A DNA stretch of 64,000 nucleotides from Diaporthe sp. PMI_573 (Eukaryota > Ascomycota > Sordariomycetes > Diaporthales > Diaporthaceae), in the NCBI GenBank assembly GCA_021399435.1, contig JAJTUP010000002.1, forward strand, positions 1,798,001-1,862,000. Direction: 5' to 3'. The position numbers and the translations under genes were made by a program. The number at the start of each line of letters is the position of its first letter. Positions within the stretch are counted from its first letter, which is position 1. Below the pieces are notes generated by a model, which ran no database searches, was not told where the DNA came from, and saw only the letters and a program-made list of their open reading frames with translations. Positions 46,998-58,192 of the stretch are shown here, in pieces.

Positions 46998-48236
46998 TCA
47001 GACTAGTTCCCACTCCTCTTGCCGCCCATCCCTTCCAGAATCCTCATCACTTGATGGGACGGTGGGACCTGCGACCAGCCCGCCGTAAGCAGTCTCAGCC
47101 TCCAGCTCCTGTGGCGAACCCGCCGCCGACCGAGCCAAGGAGGCTCCGTAGACGAAGCGCTCCCAGCAGTCCGCATCGCTCAGATCAGACTGCTCAAGCC
47201 TCTCGCGCCACGCGGGCAGCATCGCCCCCTGCTCACCGTACGGGCGGCACCCTACGAAAGCCTTCCACAGCTCCACGATGTGCTCGGCATGCCTGACATC
47301 CACCCGGAACCACTCCTCGTGCCTGGTCCCGCAGCCGGTGCAGCCGACATCCCTCAGCCGTGAATTGTGCATCTGCGTGTGGACAACTCGCTCGACCATG
47401 CCGTGCCGGGGCATGAAGTGGGCGAAGACGGTGTGCGGTGTGTACCCGCACTTCTTGCTGATCTGCCTCATCCGCACCCGGTGATTCTTCGAGCGGCCGA
47501 TCTTGATGAGGTGTGGACTCCATTCGTGAGCTCCCGGTAGAGATGGGTCAAGGGCGATGTCTTCTGGATGCTGGAATCCGTATACGAAGCCCTCATCTGC
47601 GTCCGCCTGGCGGCGGAGGAGGATGTCTTTGATGGCGTTGTTGATCTCCAAGATCGACTTGGGCGGTCCATATGGGTCGAATGAGCGGCTCTCCGCCTGC
47701 TTCTCTCGTGGTGGAGATCCTCCGCTGTCCGAACCTTGTCGATGGCGAGATCTAGTGTTCGCACTGGGTGGTAAGTCACGATTGCGAGGATAGTTTGTGC
47801 TATTATTTATGTCATCTGTACGATACGAATTACGCTCTCCGCGTTTGCGCCGCTCGGCGGACTCGTCGCTATCGCAAAGCTGTCGGCTGTCCAAATCTAG
47901 CGATCCAAAAGACCTGCTCAAATCGAATATGACGAAGTCATATGGATTGGGCCAGGGGAGAAAATTTACTTTCCCTACCAAGAATGCTGGCGCAATCACC
48001 CTATCGCAGGCCAGGGCGTCGCCCGTTGTGGTTCGAGTGAGGGGTGACTGGAGGAAATGACCGCGTGTTCTACCGGAATTATTCTCATGACTTGTCAATC
48101 GTTGCAAAGAGGCGAGATTGGTCCCATCGACTCCTCGCGTCGGGTTGATATGTGTGCCCATCGAGGTATCTATCTGAGGTAAATGAGGGATTGAAAACGA
48201 CCATTCACTATATGGTAATTCAAATATAAAAGACAT
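46998..48236 (-). CDS. T5orf172 (GIY-YIG-like) domain protein
   Basis: Intronless, 412 residues. The C-terminal half contains a T5orf172 domain (about 214-330): GFVYGFQHPED, then LIKIGRSKNHRVRMRQIS, the helix HGMVERVVHTQMH and HEEWFRVD. This is the Tyr...Arg...Glu arrangement of the GIY-YIG-like superfamily named after phage T5 Orf172. In fungi the domain occurs in many nuclear or cytosolic proteins of unknown function; DNA binding or nuclease activity is possible but unproven. The N-terminal 190 residues are weakly conserved-looking, with an Arg/Asp/Ser-rich linker (about 125-185). The C-terminal tail is acidic (SSDEDSGRDGRQEEW). The start ATG at 48236 is the first in a long open frame; an N-terminal intron cannot be excluded. 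It converges with the hydrolase gene. Confidence 0.83.
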   Translation of the reverse strand: MSFIFELPYSEWSFSIPHLPQIDTSMGTHINPTRGVDGTNLASLQRLTSHENNSGRTRGHFLQSPLTRTTTGDALACDRVIAPAFLVGKVNFLPWPNPYDFVIFDLSRSFGSLDLDSRQLCDSDESAERRKRGERNSYRTDDINNSTNYPRNRDLPPSANTRSRHRQGSDSGGSPPREKQAESRSFDPYGPPKSILEINNAIKDILLRRQADADEGFVYGFQHPEDIALDPSLPGAHEWSPHLIKIGRSKNHRVRMRQISKKCGYTPHTVFAHFMPRHGMVERVVHTQMHNSRLRDVGCTGCGTRHEEWFRVDVRHAEHIVELWKAFVGCRPYGEQGAMLPAWRERLEQSDLSDADCWERFVYGASLARSAAGSPQELEAETAYGGLVAGPTVPSSDEDSGRDGRQEEWELV

Positions 48237-50156
48237 GATCCACGTTATTCCTTCTTAGTTGAATACTGTTGCTGGTTTGGATAATCTTTTCGAGGTCGAG
48301 TATTTGAATTGAACTTTCTTCCCCCTCGCCCTTTATAACTCGGATCCGAGGCGAGTGCCGTGACTACCAAGCTAATTGTGACTGTATTGAACTCACTGAC
48401 CGTCACAAATCGAGCAAAGATTGGTTGAGTGACTGAGCCATTTCAAAGTGGATTCAACTCAGCCAGGCCCAACCGTAGTCACTGTGACGGCGGTTCTCGT
48501 CTCTAGCTCGCGCACAAAAGTTATGTTCCTGTTACAGGGTAGAATCAAAGCCTTTCGATGTGGCTGAGACGCTTACGTACATGCTTATTCTGAACCACCA
48601 TCTGTTCTGGGCAACTTGCTGCTTTCATTTCGGCAGTCATGCAAGCTTCAGGACAGCGGATAGGACAGGCGAACATGAGTTCAGCCACAAATTAGCTATT
48701 TAGAACTGAAGCATCTAATACCGTGCTCTGTGTACGAGTCGATTCTTGTTGTGGTGGAGACTGGGTCGCTCCTATTTACGCATGAAGTCTTGGAGCGATT
48801 TTCCCACATGCTCATCTGCTATATGCTCCTGGGAAAAGCCATTGTTCTCCTCCAAAATCCATGATCATAGCGTTCTGTGGGACTCATTGGCACATGCATT
48901 TACAAGTGTACCCACTACAGGAAATGACTCCGAAGCCGATTGCTGAAAGTCTGGTATTGATTTAACAGTCAAAGGTCGTTCTTGGTCTGAGGCCTCTTCG
49001 TCCTGGTATCATGACACTTCTTGTTATATATGGCTACTCAGAATCATTGCTGCGCTTTGCAACATGATAATCGATGAAGGAAGCTTCCTCCAGGATTGAT
49101 ATTGTAGGTTACGATACATATGCATCAATTCAAGTATGCGGGCCTTGAGGCTAACTCAGAGAATGATATTCTAATCTGTCTACTTTCTTACCCCTGTTCA
49201 TCGAAGCTGAAGAGGCACATGGTTGTAGACCTTGATTCTCTTATTCACTATACCTAGCTAAATGGCCCAGGCACCCGGGCTTGGAATGGCATGCTTGGCC
49301 TTGTGTTGGCCAGAAAGTCACGGGCAAGGACTTGACATGCCCTGACAAGTTGCTCCCGAGTCAATGCTGTTTGAGCTAATCAAGAGGCTCCCGTATGCAG
49401 CAACATCCTGTCATTCGGTCGTATCCCTGGAGATCATCTTATTCAGTCATTGTGGAGTGCAGTCGTTGAGGCTGTGGAATGAACTATTTTCCCACCCTCT
49501 CAGGCAGCAAATATCTCTTCTTTTCCGAAATTAGTCTGAGAATGAGTAACTTGTAGAATATGCCCTCGTTTGAAGACGATACGTTGCTGCCTGAATTCTC
49601 CAGCTTCCAATTGGCTCGTCGACACGCGGCTCCCAATTCTTCTGCCTGATGACGATGAAGTGATTGCTACTCACATGGCCTCGTGAAGACTGGTGCATAC
49701 CTTGATAAATTGTATTTAGCAAAGTAGGGTCGTCAATTCTGTAGAACGCCTGTCACAAGCCACTGACAAATGCGTAACAGAGGCCGTCGTTAGCCTATTC
49801 TTGAGATGTAAGTACAACGGGATGGCATGTGTTTGATTCGAGTTGGGGTGAGAAAGAGATGGAATGAGATTGCTTCGTTCGGTGTTGCTTATTCTTACGG
49901 CGTCTCACCCAGGGTGCTACGTCAGTGGTCGGTTGCCCCGCAGTGCGTCACGCAGGGGCATCCAACCCCTCCAACACGGCCCAGCTGGCAGGTGGCAGGG
50001 CAGTCCTACACGTATAGAAAAGGGGGGACCAGCTCCGTGCAAACGAGCTGCGTGGGCCACGGCCACTTGGTTTTCCTTGCCATTCCCTCCTCGTCACTTG
50101 TTCTGCTCCTTTGATATTCATTCACACAATCAGACCGCCGAACAGAAGCGTGAGCA
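48237..50156. other. Intergenic region between divergent genes, 1.9 kb
   Basis: It holds the promoters of the T5orf172 gene (minus) and AIP1 (plus). Base composition is noticeably more AT-rich from about 48240 to 49780 than in the flanks. The only frames are short (63-66 codons, such as 49531-49722 minus) without recognisable domains. No repeat or RNA gene is seen. Confidence 0.55.
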
Positions 50157-52060
50157 ATGTCCCTTACCATCGACAAGATCCTAGCTGCCGCCCCCGTCAC
50201 CACGAGGGGCCAGCCCACCCAGCTCTCGTGCGATGCGAAAGGGGAGCGCATAGCTTATGCTGTAAGTCCAATTGCCTCCCTGCTGTCATGAGAAGTGCAC
50301 ATGTTTCGATGGTTCGGGCAGCTGGCTGATCACTACCGTGGGAGCAGTCTGGCAAATCCATCTTCCTCCGCTCCATCGACGACCCCTCCCAATGCAAGCA
50401 GTACAACGGCCACACCGCCCAGACCTCCGTGGCTCGCTTCTCGCCCTCTGGCTTCTACGTCGCATCCGGTGACGTGTCCGGCTCCGTGCGCGTGTGGGAT
50501 GCCGTCGAGGCTGTCAACACGAAGGGAGAGTACCACATAATCAGCGGGCGTATCAACGACATCGGCTGGGACGGTGACTCGCAGCGGATCATTGCCGTGG
50601 GAGATGGCCGCGAGCGCTTCGGCGCTTGCATCACGGCCGACAGTGGGAACTCGGTCGGTGAGGTCTCCGGCCACAGCAAGGTCGTCAACGCCGTGGCTAT
50701 GAGACAGCAGCGGCCGCTGCGCGCCGCCACGGTCTCGGACGATGGCAGCATGTGTTTCCTCCACGGCGCGCCGTTCAAGTTCGCGGGGAAGTCCAATGAC
50801 CTGCACAAGGGCTTCGTATACGGTACAGCTTTCAGCCCGGACGGAAATGTGCTGGTCACAGTGGGCGCGGATCGCAGGATTCAGCTGTACGACGGCAAGA
50901 CGGGCGAGCCGACGAAGCAGATCGGCGAGGGCGTGCACACGGGCAGTATCTTTGCTGTAAGCTGGGCGAAGGACTCGAGGCGGATTGTAACCGCCAGCGC
51001 GGACCAGTCTGTGAGGGTGTGGGATGTCGAGTCGGGCGAGAATGTCAAGACATGGAAGCTGGGCCAGGAGGGCGCTGTGAACGTCGGAGACCAGCAGGTC
51101 GGCGTAGCTTGGCCTCGTGATGACTTGATCATCGCTTTGAGCTTGGATGGTGACCTGAACTACCTGTCAGAGGGCAGTGAGGCACCGACCAAGACTGTCC
51201 AGGGTCACAACAAGGGCATCACAGCGATGACCACAGGCTCGGATGGCAGTGGTAAGGACGTCTACACGGGCAGTTTTGACGGCCGTGTATGCCATTGGAA
51301 TGTCGAGAGTGGTGTTGGCGCCGTGATTGATGGGCAGGCACACACGAACCAGGTCACACAAATTGCAGCTACCTCAGGACAAGCCTTCAGTGTTGGCTGG
51401 GATGACACGCTGAGGACTCTCGACGAGGGTGCCAACACTTTTACTGGCTCATCTACAAAGCTGGATGCGCAACCCAAAGGTGTGAGTGTGACAGAAGGTC
51501 GTGTCGTTGTCGCCACAGCCTCGGGAATCGCCGTTTACTCCCAAGGCCAACAGGTTGGAGAGCTCAGCACCAGCTATTCGCCCACATCACTGGCTGCATC
51601 AGGATCCACTGTAGCAGTTGGGGATGGCAACGATGTCCGGATATACCAGCTCGATTCAAGCGACAAAATCTCTGAGCTCCAAGTTCTGAAGAAGTCTGCG
51701 GCCCAGGTCACTGCCCTGGCGTTTTCCAAGGACGGCAGCCACCTCGCTGTGGGCAACTCCCAAGGCAAGATCTTCGCATTCAAGGCTGGGGACTGGAGCG
51801 TGGCAACGGACCGATGGTCAGCACACACGGCGCGTGTCATGAGCATAGCTTGGAACGCCGCAGGCACCCATGCCGCCAGTGGTGCCTTGGATACACACGT
51901 CTACGTGTGGAGCCTGGCGAAGCCTGCGAGTCGGGTGAAGGCGTTGAACGCCCACAAGGATGGAGTGAATGGCGTCAGCTGGATCGAGGGCTCGTCTAAG
52001 GTCGCTAGCACAGGAGGTGATGCAGCGGTCAAGATCTGGAATGTCTCTGGGCTGCAATGA
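50157..52060 (+). CDS. AIP1: Actin-interacting protein 1 (WD-repeat)
   Basis: Two exons, 50157-50261 and 50348-52060, with an 86-nt intron (GTAAGT...GAGCAG), give 605 residues, almost the same as animal WDR1 (606) and close to yeast Aip1 (615). It consists throughout of WD40 blades, expected to form two seven-bladed propellers. Recognisable blades include SVARFSPSGFYVASGDVSGS, VRVWD (twice), FSPDGNVLVTVGADRRIQLYD, SADQSVRVWDVESGE, TGSFDGRVCHW and GGDAAVKIWNVSGLQ at the C-terminus. AIP1 works with cofilin to sever and disassemble actin filaments in cortical patches and endocytosis. The start MSLTIDKILAAAP is the first ATG and is well placed before the first blade. The gene converges with ALG13, with 267 bp between stop codons. 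Confidence 0.96.
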
Positions 52061-52327
52061 AAAGCATAGGAGACGAGAACTGATTGTTTTGGAGCGGTTT
52101 TCATGCAGAGTCATCGAAGAGAGTCGGGTAGAGCCTTGCTTGTATTAGAAGAGCAATCGATTGTGTTCGACATCTTCCACGTTGGATCTTCATATTCCTG
52201 TGACGACTGTATGCCATCCTATTCCGAGAACGCCATTCCGGGTATCTTTGAACCACTACTGAAGCAAGACCAATCTCAAACGCCATCCTAGATACCAATA
52301 TGGAACCTTGAACACGCCCACCTCAGT

Positions 52328-53311
52328 TTACTGGACGATGCAACGGCGAAGTGGGCGAATGCCGTAATATGATTGATGACGAGTGGCACCGGCGATGACC
52401 TCGTCGATGAAAGTGAGTGGCGGCTCTTGGGGGAGGCTTAGCTCCTCGTAGGGCTCCAACTCGTCCAACTCGTTTTCCTGGATGACCTCCATGGCCTCAG
52501 GGATGGACGTGGCGAGATGTCTTGAGGAATCACTTTCTTTTAGCAAAGTTTACGAGGATACGCAAGAGAACAAGGCTGTAACTCACCCGAGCTGTGCCTG
52601 GATGATAGTCGGGTGCTCGGCGGACATCTCGGCCGCGAAGGCGGATTGGTGGTCATCCATCAGAGTCGTGTTCGCGACAATCACCAGCGCGCAGTCGACC
52701 TCCAACGCGTCGCCGATAGTCCCAGTGCCTGAATAAACGGTCAGTCTGGGATTATTATTATTCTCCTCGATTTAAGCAAACGTGAACTAACCCGCATGAC
52801 CTATGACCACACCAGCAGGCCGGACGCCCTTCTCGCCGCGGCAGTGCTCCTTAAAGAGCGATTTGAGGTCGCGGCAGAAGGCAAAGGTCTCAATCTGCAG
52901 GCCGGAGCCACGGCCGTCACCCCTGAGGCGCGCCTCGATCTGGTCGTGGGCGCTACCGCACTGCAAATAGAGGTGTGTGAACCCGTTGGCACGGAGCGTC
53001 TGCAGAAAGTCCACGTCGGTCGCCTCCTCGAGGAGACCCACGAAGGGCACGGTGGCGCCTCCGGTGACTAGTAGGCAGCGGCCCATCGTCTCGTAGTCGT
53101 TGCGGAGGGGGAGGCGGATCACGCGCTTGAAGCGCTCACGCTCATGAGGGTCGACGCTCTCACCGTCCGAGGTCTCACCGTCTGCGTCGTAGTGAAGATC
53201 GTCGGGTGGGGCAGCTACCTTGGCTGCCTCATGTGTTGCTTTCTTGATATCTTTGAGTCGAATTGGTCTTTTGACACCGGTGAGCTTCTTTCCCATGAGT
53301 TTCTTAGGCAT
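52328..53311 (-). CDS. ALG13: UDP-GlcNAc transferase catalytic subunit Alg13
   Basis: Three exons, 53311-52792, 52728-52587 and 52520-52328 (introns of 63 and 66 nt), give 284 residues. With membrane partner Alg14, Alg13 adds the second GlcNAc to the dolichol-linked N-glycan precursor on the cytosolic ER face. Family features: the first strand RCLLVTGGATVPF (about 78-90), VDFLQTLRANGFTHLYLQCG, the donor-binding GHAGTGTIGDALE formed across the first splice, and ANTTLMDDHQSAFA with the closing helix. The protein is longer than yeast Alg13 (202) because about 75 residues precede the canonical start: a basic stretch, then an acidic one (DADGETSDGESVD). Met76 (53086) would give a classical length, but the frame is clean to the first ATG. 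The gene is divergent from mS35, sharing 250 bp. Confidence 0.9.
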
Positions 53312-53561
53312 CTTTGACTCTCCTTTCTCTTAGGAACACGAGGGGTGGTGCGTCAGTGTGTCTTAGTCTGACTGGTGGGCGCTTAGAGGCGGCTGAAGCG
53401 GTTCATGCGGCTAAACACGGCGGCAAACTGGTGTCGCGTGTGAGTGACTCTGGCACTAGTGCTGCAGGTGGCCAGTGCACTCTCAAAAGTTCTGGATGCA
53501 TTGGAGCTTGACCTCCACCAATCCGTAGAGTGCACGCCTCATCACCAACATACCAATCGCC
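53312..53561. promoter_or_regulatory. Shared bidirectional promoter, ALG13 / mS35
   Basis: Only 250 bp separate the ATG codons of the divergent ALG13 (minus) and mS35 (plus) genes, so both promoters must lie here or overlap the neighbouring transcript. The interval has normal composition with no obvious TATA box, as is common for housekeeping genes. Confidence 0.7.
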
Positions 53562-55222
53562 ATGGCTTCAGCAGCCCGATCGCTGCGGCTGGTATGCCAA
53601 AGCTGCAGGAGTCAAAGGCCTGTCCGAAACATTGGCCCAAAGGTCTTTGTCGCGTGGAAGTCGGTGGGCGGCGGCGCCATCAAGGAGATCAAGGAAAGCA
53701 GCACCGATGGCCAGAAACCTTCCCCCTTCGACCACTGGGGGCAAGAAGACACCGAGGTGGACCAGAAGTACCGAAACATGAAGCCCAGCGACATCGCAAA
53801 GGACATCTTCAGCGACGAAGAGCGCGACCTGTTTGGAGAGCTCACCTCCGAACTGGCTAGCGTCGCCGACACCGATTTGCGCAAGGGACAAGACGCCGCG
53901 CGAGAAATATCGAGACCATTGAGGGCGAATACGGTCAAGCCCAGGCGAGACACGTTCTGGGACGAGGACGAGGACGACAAGGACCTCATAAGCAACGACG
54001 ACAGTGACGAGTTCGACGAGAACGACATGACGGACATCGCCCATGCAAAGTTGGAGGAGCACAGGGAGCAGAGAGCGTATGCACGCCTGGCGATTTGGGA
54101 GATGCCCTTGTTGTCCCGTAAGTGACTATAACCAGCTTTCGAGGAATGAAAGCTCCCGGGATGTGGGACGAGGGTTCGTCGACGAGCGCTGGAGAGGCGA
54201 CAGTGGACGGAGCAAAGATGGTCGATTCATAACATGGGGCGCAGTTGGGATCTGACCGCCTATCACAGAGTTCGCCAAACCGTTCGAGCTACCAACCAAG
54301 GACCAGCCGCTACGATTCCGGTACACATCATATATGGGTGAATACCACCCTGCAGAGAAGAAGGTGGTGGTCGAGTTCAGCCCGGAGGACTTTGGGTTCA
54401 CTGAGGTCCAAAAGATGAAGCTCAGGAAGTTGGCCGGTCCGCGGTACAACCCGGAGAAGGAGACCATCAAGATGAGCTGCGAGTCGTTTGAGCACCAGGC
54501 TCAAAACAAGCGCTACTTGGCAGAGCTGGTCGAGAAGCTGCTCACGGAAGCAAAGGTATGTGTCTACTCTTACAATGAGCCGGATGATATGAGGACTGCG
54601 CCAGCTGCTATATATTCGCTGCACCTCGACTTCAGTTGGTGAATATCCGCCTAGTGGCTGACCATTCACATACCCCTCGGCAATTACCCTACGTTGAGCC
54701 AGGGCAACCTGGGCCTGTGATTTCAGCTCTACCCAGTGGATGAGCGGGTCAACTTGTTTGACATTGGTTGAGCAACTCCAGCCGCGCTTCAAGTGCGGAA
54801 GTCTGTATTATGCTTGCTCAGACGATGGAACTCCTGATGACTGTGGCCGAAGCACGGATGCTTGGATTTGTCATTGTGGTCAATGCAATGTGCGCAGGCA
54901 TATGGATCGCTAATCCGCGATGAACAAATAGGACCCGAAAGACACATTTGAGGACATTCCCCTCGATCTGAGACATCACACGTTCAAGGTCAAGCCGAAG
55001 TTCCCCAAGGAATGGCGACTATCAGAGGAGAGGGTTGCGCAATTGGCGAAACACCGTCGACAGGCGGCACTCGCGGACAAGATAAAGCAGGAAGAGGGGA
55101 CCTTGGTGGATGGTATTTCGACGATCCAGAAAGCCTTTGCCACGCGGAAATCGAAAGCAGAGGTGCCCGAGCTGGTAGGCGCACCGCGCAAAGCACAAGC
55201 AGGCAGACGTCTTCGTCTTTAG
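53562..55222 (+). CDS. RSM24: Mitochondrial small-subunit ribosomal protein mS35 (Rsm24)
   Basis: Three exons, 53562-54117, 54269-54555 and 54932-55222 (introns of 151 and 376 nt), give 377 residues. The N-terminus MASAARSLRLVCQSCRSQRP is Arg/Ser-rich without acids, a typical mitochondrial presequence. The middle has an acidic stretch (WDEDEDDKDLISNDDSDEFD), then the conserved mS35 region: QFAKPFELPTKDQPLRFRYT, GEYHPAEKKVVVEFSPEDF, RYNPEKETIKMSCESF, NKRYLAELVEKLLTEAK and, after the last splice, DPKDTFEDIPLDLRHH. It belongs to the small subunit of the mitoribosome and has no bacterial counterpart. The second intron is long for this window; a small extra exon inside it cannot be excluded, although the AK|DPKDTFED join reads as expected for the family. 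The tail is basic (QAGRRLRL). Confidence 0.93.
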
Positions 55223-56009
55223 GAATTCAGATTCACCTCCGCGCCAAGTCTGCAGAAAGCACGAACACCATTCGAATTATGGATGCCAAAGCATGAAAGG
55301 CATCACGCGAAATGGAGGTCAAGCCGTCGACTCTTGACCGTGTATAAAGCTGTACATACGAAGACTATAGAGGCTTGCCGAATCGAACGATCCCCCAACC
55401 CGCTGGTGAATCAGCAACGAGCTGAGGTTTGAGGCTCTGTCATTGCTCTTATATCGTGATACCGAAAGATGACAGCCGAAATAAAAGCAGCAAGTCTCTT
55501 GGTTTGTGAAGAGCAACTATCCGGCCTCACTGGCATCAGTAAGTAGTTGTAACACGACAGCTATCCTGACAGAAGTGAAGCCCAATCACAAAGCATCTTG
55601 TGAGACCACTCATCAACTCAACGGCCAACGCATGTGGTCAAACACGCTGGCCTATTAGAAACTGTCGGACTATACTAGTCGGTTACTGCTATCTGACAAT
55701 TGGTCATGGGGCCGTCAGGAAGGACTCTGGTGTTGACTCCGGGCAGTTGTCCTCGCACCTGTTCCTGCACATATACTCTCACCGTTCCCACCAGGCGCTT
55801 CGACATTGGGCCCATCGCGGCCGGATCAAGCTCTCATGGTTGGTTACTGTCTCCCTGACCTCAAATTGAGAACGACTAGAGTCATGCACCAATGGCGATC
55901 CTCACACCCGGATCCTACAGTCATGGTGTCTCATAAATCCACACTGTTCTTGGGTATTAGAAGTCTCATTGCAACTATCATTGGAGAAGAAATCGGCTCG
56001 GTCGCGTAT
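55223..56009. other. Intergenic region between convergent genes
   Basis: A 787-bp interval between the stops of mS35 and the PLC-like gene. It should contain both 3' UTRs. No gene, tRNA or repeat is recognised; a tRNA-like TTCGA motif near 55382 does not fold into a cloverleaf by eye. Confidence 0.55.
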
Positions 56010-57147
56010 CTACAGACCATTGAGCGCTGCCTGAGCACCCATAGCGTCCCCCAAGTTCACGTAGTCAAGCAGTATGACATTGGGCGTCCGCCCATAGAGG
56101 CCCTCGCAAACACCAGCCTGCGCATCGATCGAGTTCAACGAGTTAGTCTTGTTAGCGTTGATGAGGTCCGGAATCTGAATGCCGAAGATGTCTATATGGA
56201 GCATGTGGTTAACAAGGCCCATGCGACCGTCGGCATTTGCCCCAGACGGCCGGTCGATGGCGCAAGAAGGAAAGGTATCGTCTGTGACCTCGTACGAAGT
56301 CTCGAAATCTACCACGGAATTTAGTGAAGCCGAAATGGGGCCTAAAGGTGGTAGCGCAAAGAACGCGGCAAGTACACATACAGTATGCAAACTCGTCCAG
56401 GATGTAAGGGGTAGTTGCGGTGTCCGAGTTGTAATCTGAAGACGTCGTCAGCGACCTATTCCCAACTTCTCATAGCCCGCAAGCCTCCCGCGTCATCTCA
56501 TCAGACTAGACGAGCCGGCCGGGCATGGCCCGAAGCATGTGTGCTTGAGCAAACCTACCCATCCAGATCACTAGTCGCGTCCCATCGTTGATCATGGTCT
56601 GCAGCGTTGGCCACTGGCCGAGCGATAACGCACCGCTCGGGGTGAAGGCATACTGCTCCAGCCCTACGGCGGAGAAGACATCGGCGAACTTGGACACAGG
56701 GATATCGTCGCCGTTGGTGCTGGCCCAGCAGTCAGTCGGCGCGGAACTCTAATATCTTCAGGCCCCAATGCACTACGCCATTACTCACAGGAGCAGGGTG
56801 ACGACCTCGTCAGGGTTTGCATCCATGAAGGTCTTGATGGGCTTGAGGTAGTCTGTCAGCGAGCCCTGATCCAGCTCGACGCAACTGGTATGGCACATCT
56901 CGATGGTGCCATCTAGATCGTGGGTCTGCGCCTGCAGGAAGCGCACGCCCAAGCCGAGCTGGTGCTGGACCGAGAGCAGCTGGTTCTGGCTGGGCAGCAG
57001 CCCAACGAAGGCGCTATTGTGAGAGCCCACAAACGTCACGTTGCTGTAGGGCCGGCTGCAGAGGGCGTCCTGCCCGTTGCAGGCGGCTAGGACGCCTGTT
57101 GTCGCTAGGCCGAGCCACGCCGCACCAAGGGAAAGGAGCGAGGGCAT
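56010..57147 (-). CDS. Secreted PI-PLC-like phosphodiesterase (PLC-X, TIM-barrel)
   Basis: Four exons, 57147-56789, 56719-56559, 56435-56382 and 56308-56010 (introns of 69, 123 and 73 nt), give 290 residues. Residues 1-21 are a clear signal peptide (hydrophobic LLSLGAAWLGLATTGVLA). The PLC-like barrel follows: VTFVGSHNSAFVG with catalytic His43, LGLGVRFLQAQTHDLDG, then EMCHTSC with the second His (about 86), DANPDEVVTLLLTNGD across the first splice, TRLVIWMD across the second, and LDEFAYYFETS across the third. Bacterial PI-PLC relatives cleave phosphatidylinositol; fungal secreted members are largely uncharacterised and often lack the calcium site. The protein stops soon after PNVILLDYVNLGD, shorter than many relatives that carry a GPI-anchor tail. 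The third acceptor (56309) was chosen because it restores the YFET segment; one at about 56330 is an alternative. Confidence 0.87.
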
Positions 57148-57954
57148 TTTCGGCGGGCTGGCTCGTCGCGAACCTTAGGGAGCGGCGGTGAAACGACGGG
57201 TGCTTGGACTGGCGCTATCGTGGCGTTGACACTTCACTTGCGCGTCTCGGTCGTCTTGATCATGCCCAATTCGGGGAGGGGCAGGCGAAGGCAGAGAGGC
57301 GTGGAAAAGGCTTCATTCACAAGATGCGCCCCGCTCGCTGATTGATATTGCATCCCAATATACATGCCCGCCCGCCTGCCTGCCTGCCTACCTATCTATC
57401 TAGTGTGTCAGCTAGGGTCATTTGTAGTGCATCTCCTTTTGACCCCTCGCGAGGCAGAACCACGCGCAGGAGGCCGTCACATTCCAAGGGCGCACGCGCA
57501 GGTCGCGAAAAGGGGCACCATTGGGACCATTGGCGCGACCATAGGCCCGTAGAGGCCTCATAAATCCGGGCGTGGCAACGTGATTGCCTGGCGGGCGTCG
57601 AGGAAACCGGCCGCCCGAGGCCTGCTGAGCGCTTGGATTGGAGCAAAGCGTCCACGGCGTCCCGAGGTCCTGCGACTGTGCAACGACCCCCGCTGCGCCC
57701 ATCAGGCCCGTGATGGCGCGGCTTTGGCAGCTCATTGGCCCGGCACTCAGAGGTGTCGACAATGCGACCTTACTCTTTTGATCATGCCTGCGACGTTGGG
57801 CCGTCCCGCATGCTGAGCAGCGACGGCGTGATAGGGGTCATCAACGGGGAGGGCATGAAGCTCTCTCGAGAACGGGGCCTCCATCAGGCGGCCGACGCGA
57901 CTGACCAGAGGAGGCGACTGACCCGGATCGCACCCAGATCGAGCCGAGGGGGAC

Positions 57955-57993
57955 AGGAAGGCTGCACAGGAAGGCTGCACAGGAAGGCTGCAC
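57955..57993. repeat. Three-copy 13-bp tandem repeat
   Basis: Three exact head-to-tail copies of aggaaggctgcac. Confidence 0.92.
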
Positions 57994-58160
57994 AGGGTCG
58001 GATCCGAATCAGCAAGACCGCACTCGACCTGGCCCCGTCTCGTGGAGAAGGTACTTGGGCACACAGTACTCCATGCCCCCCCAGGCTACAGGGTTGGGGG
58101 TTTCGGAAGGGACACCTGCCTTGGAAACCCATCCTTGACAGCTGCCCTCCCCCTGGGGTA

Positions 58161-58192
58161 GGCCAGGGCAGAGGCCAGGGCAGAGGCCAGGG
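58161..58192. repeat. 12-bp tandem repeat, 2.7 copies
   Basis: Copies of ggccagggcaga, two complete and one partial. Confidence 0.92.

Noticed and set aside
50333..50938. Minus-strand frame of 201 codons
   Set aside because: Antisense to AIP1 WD repeats; no domain.
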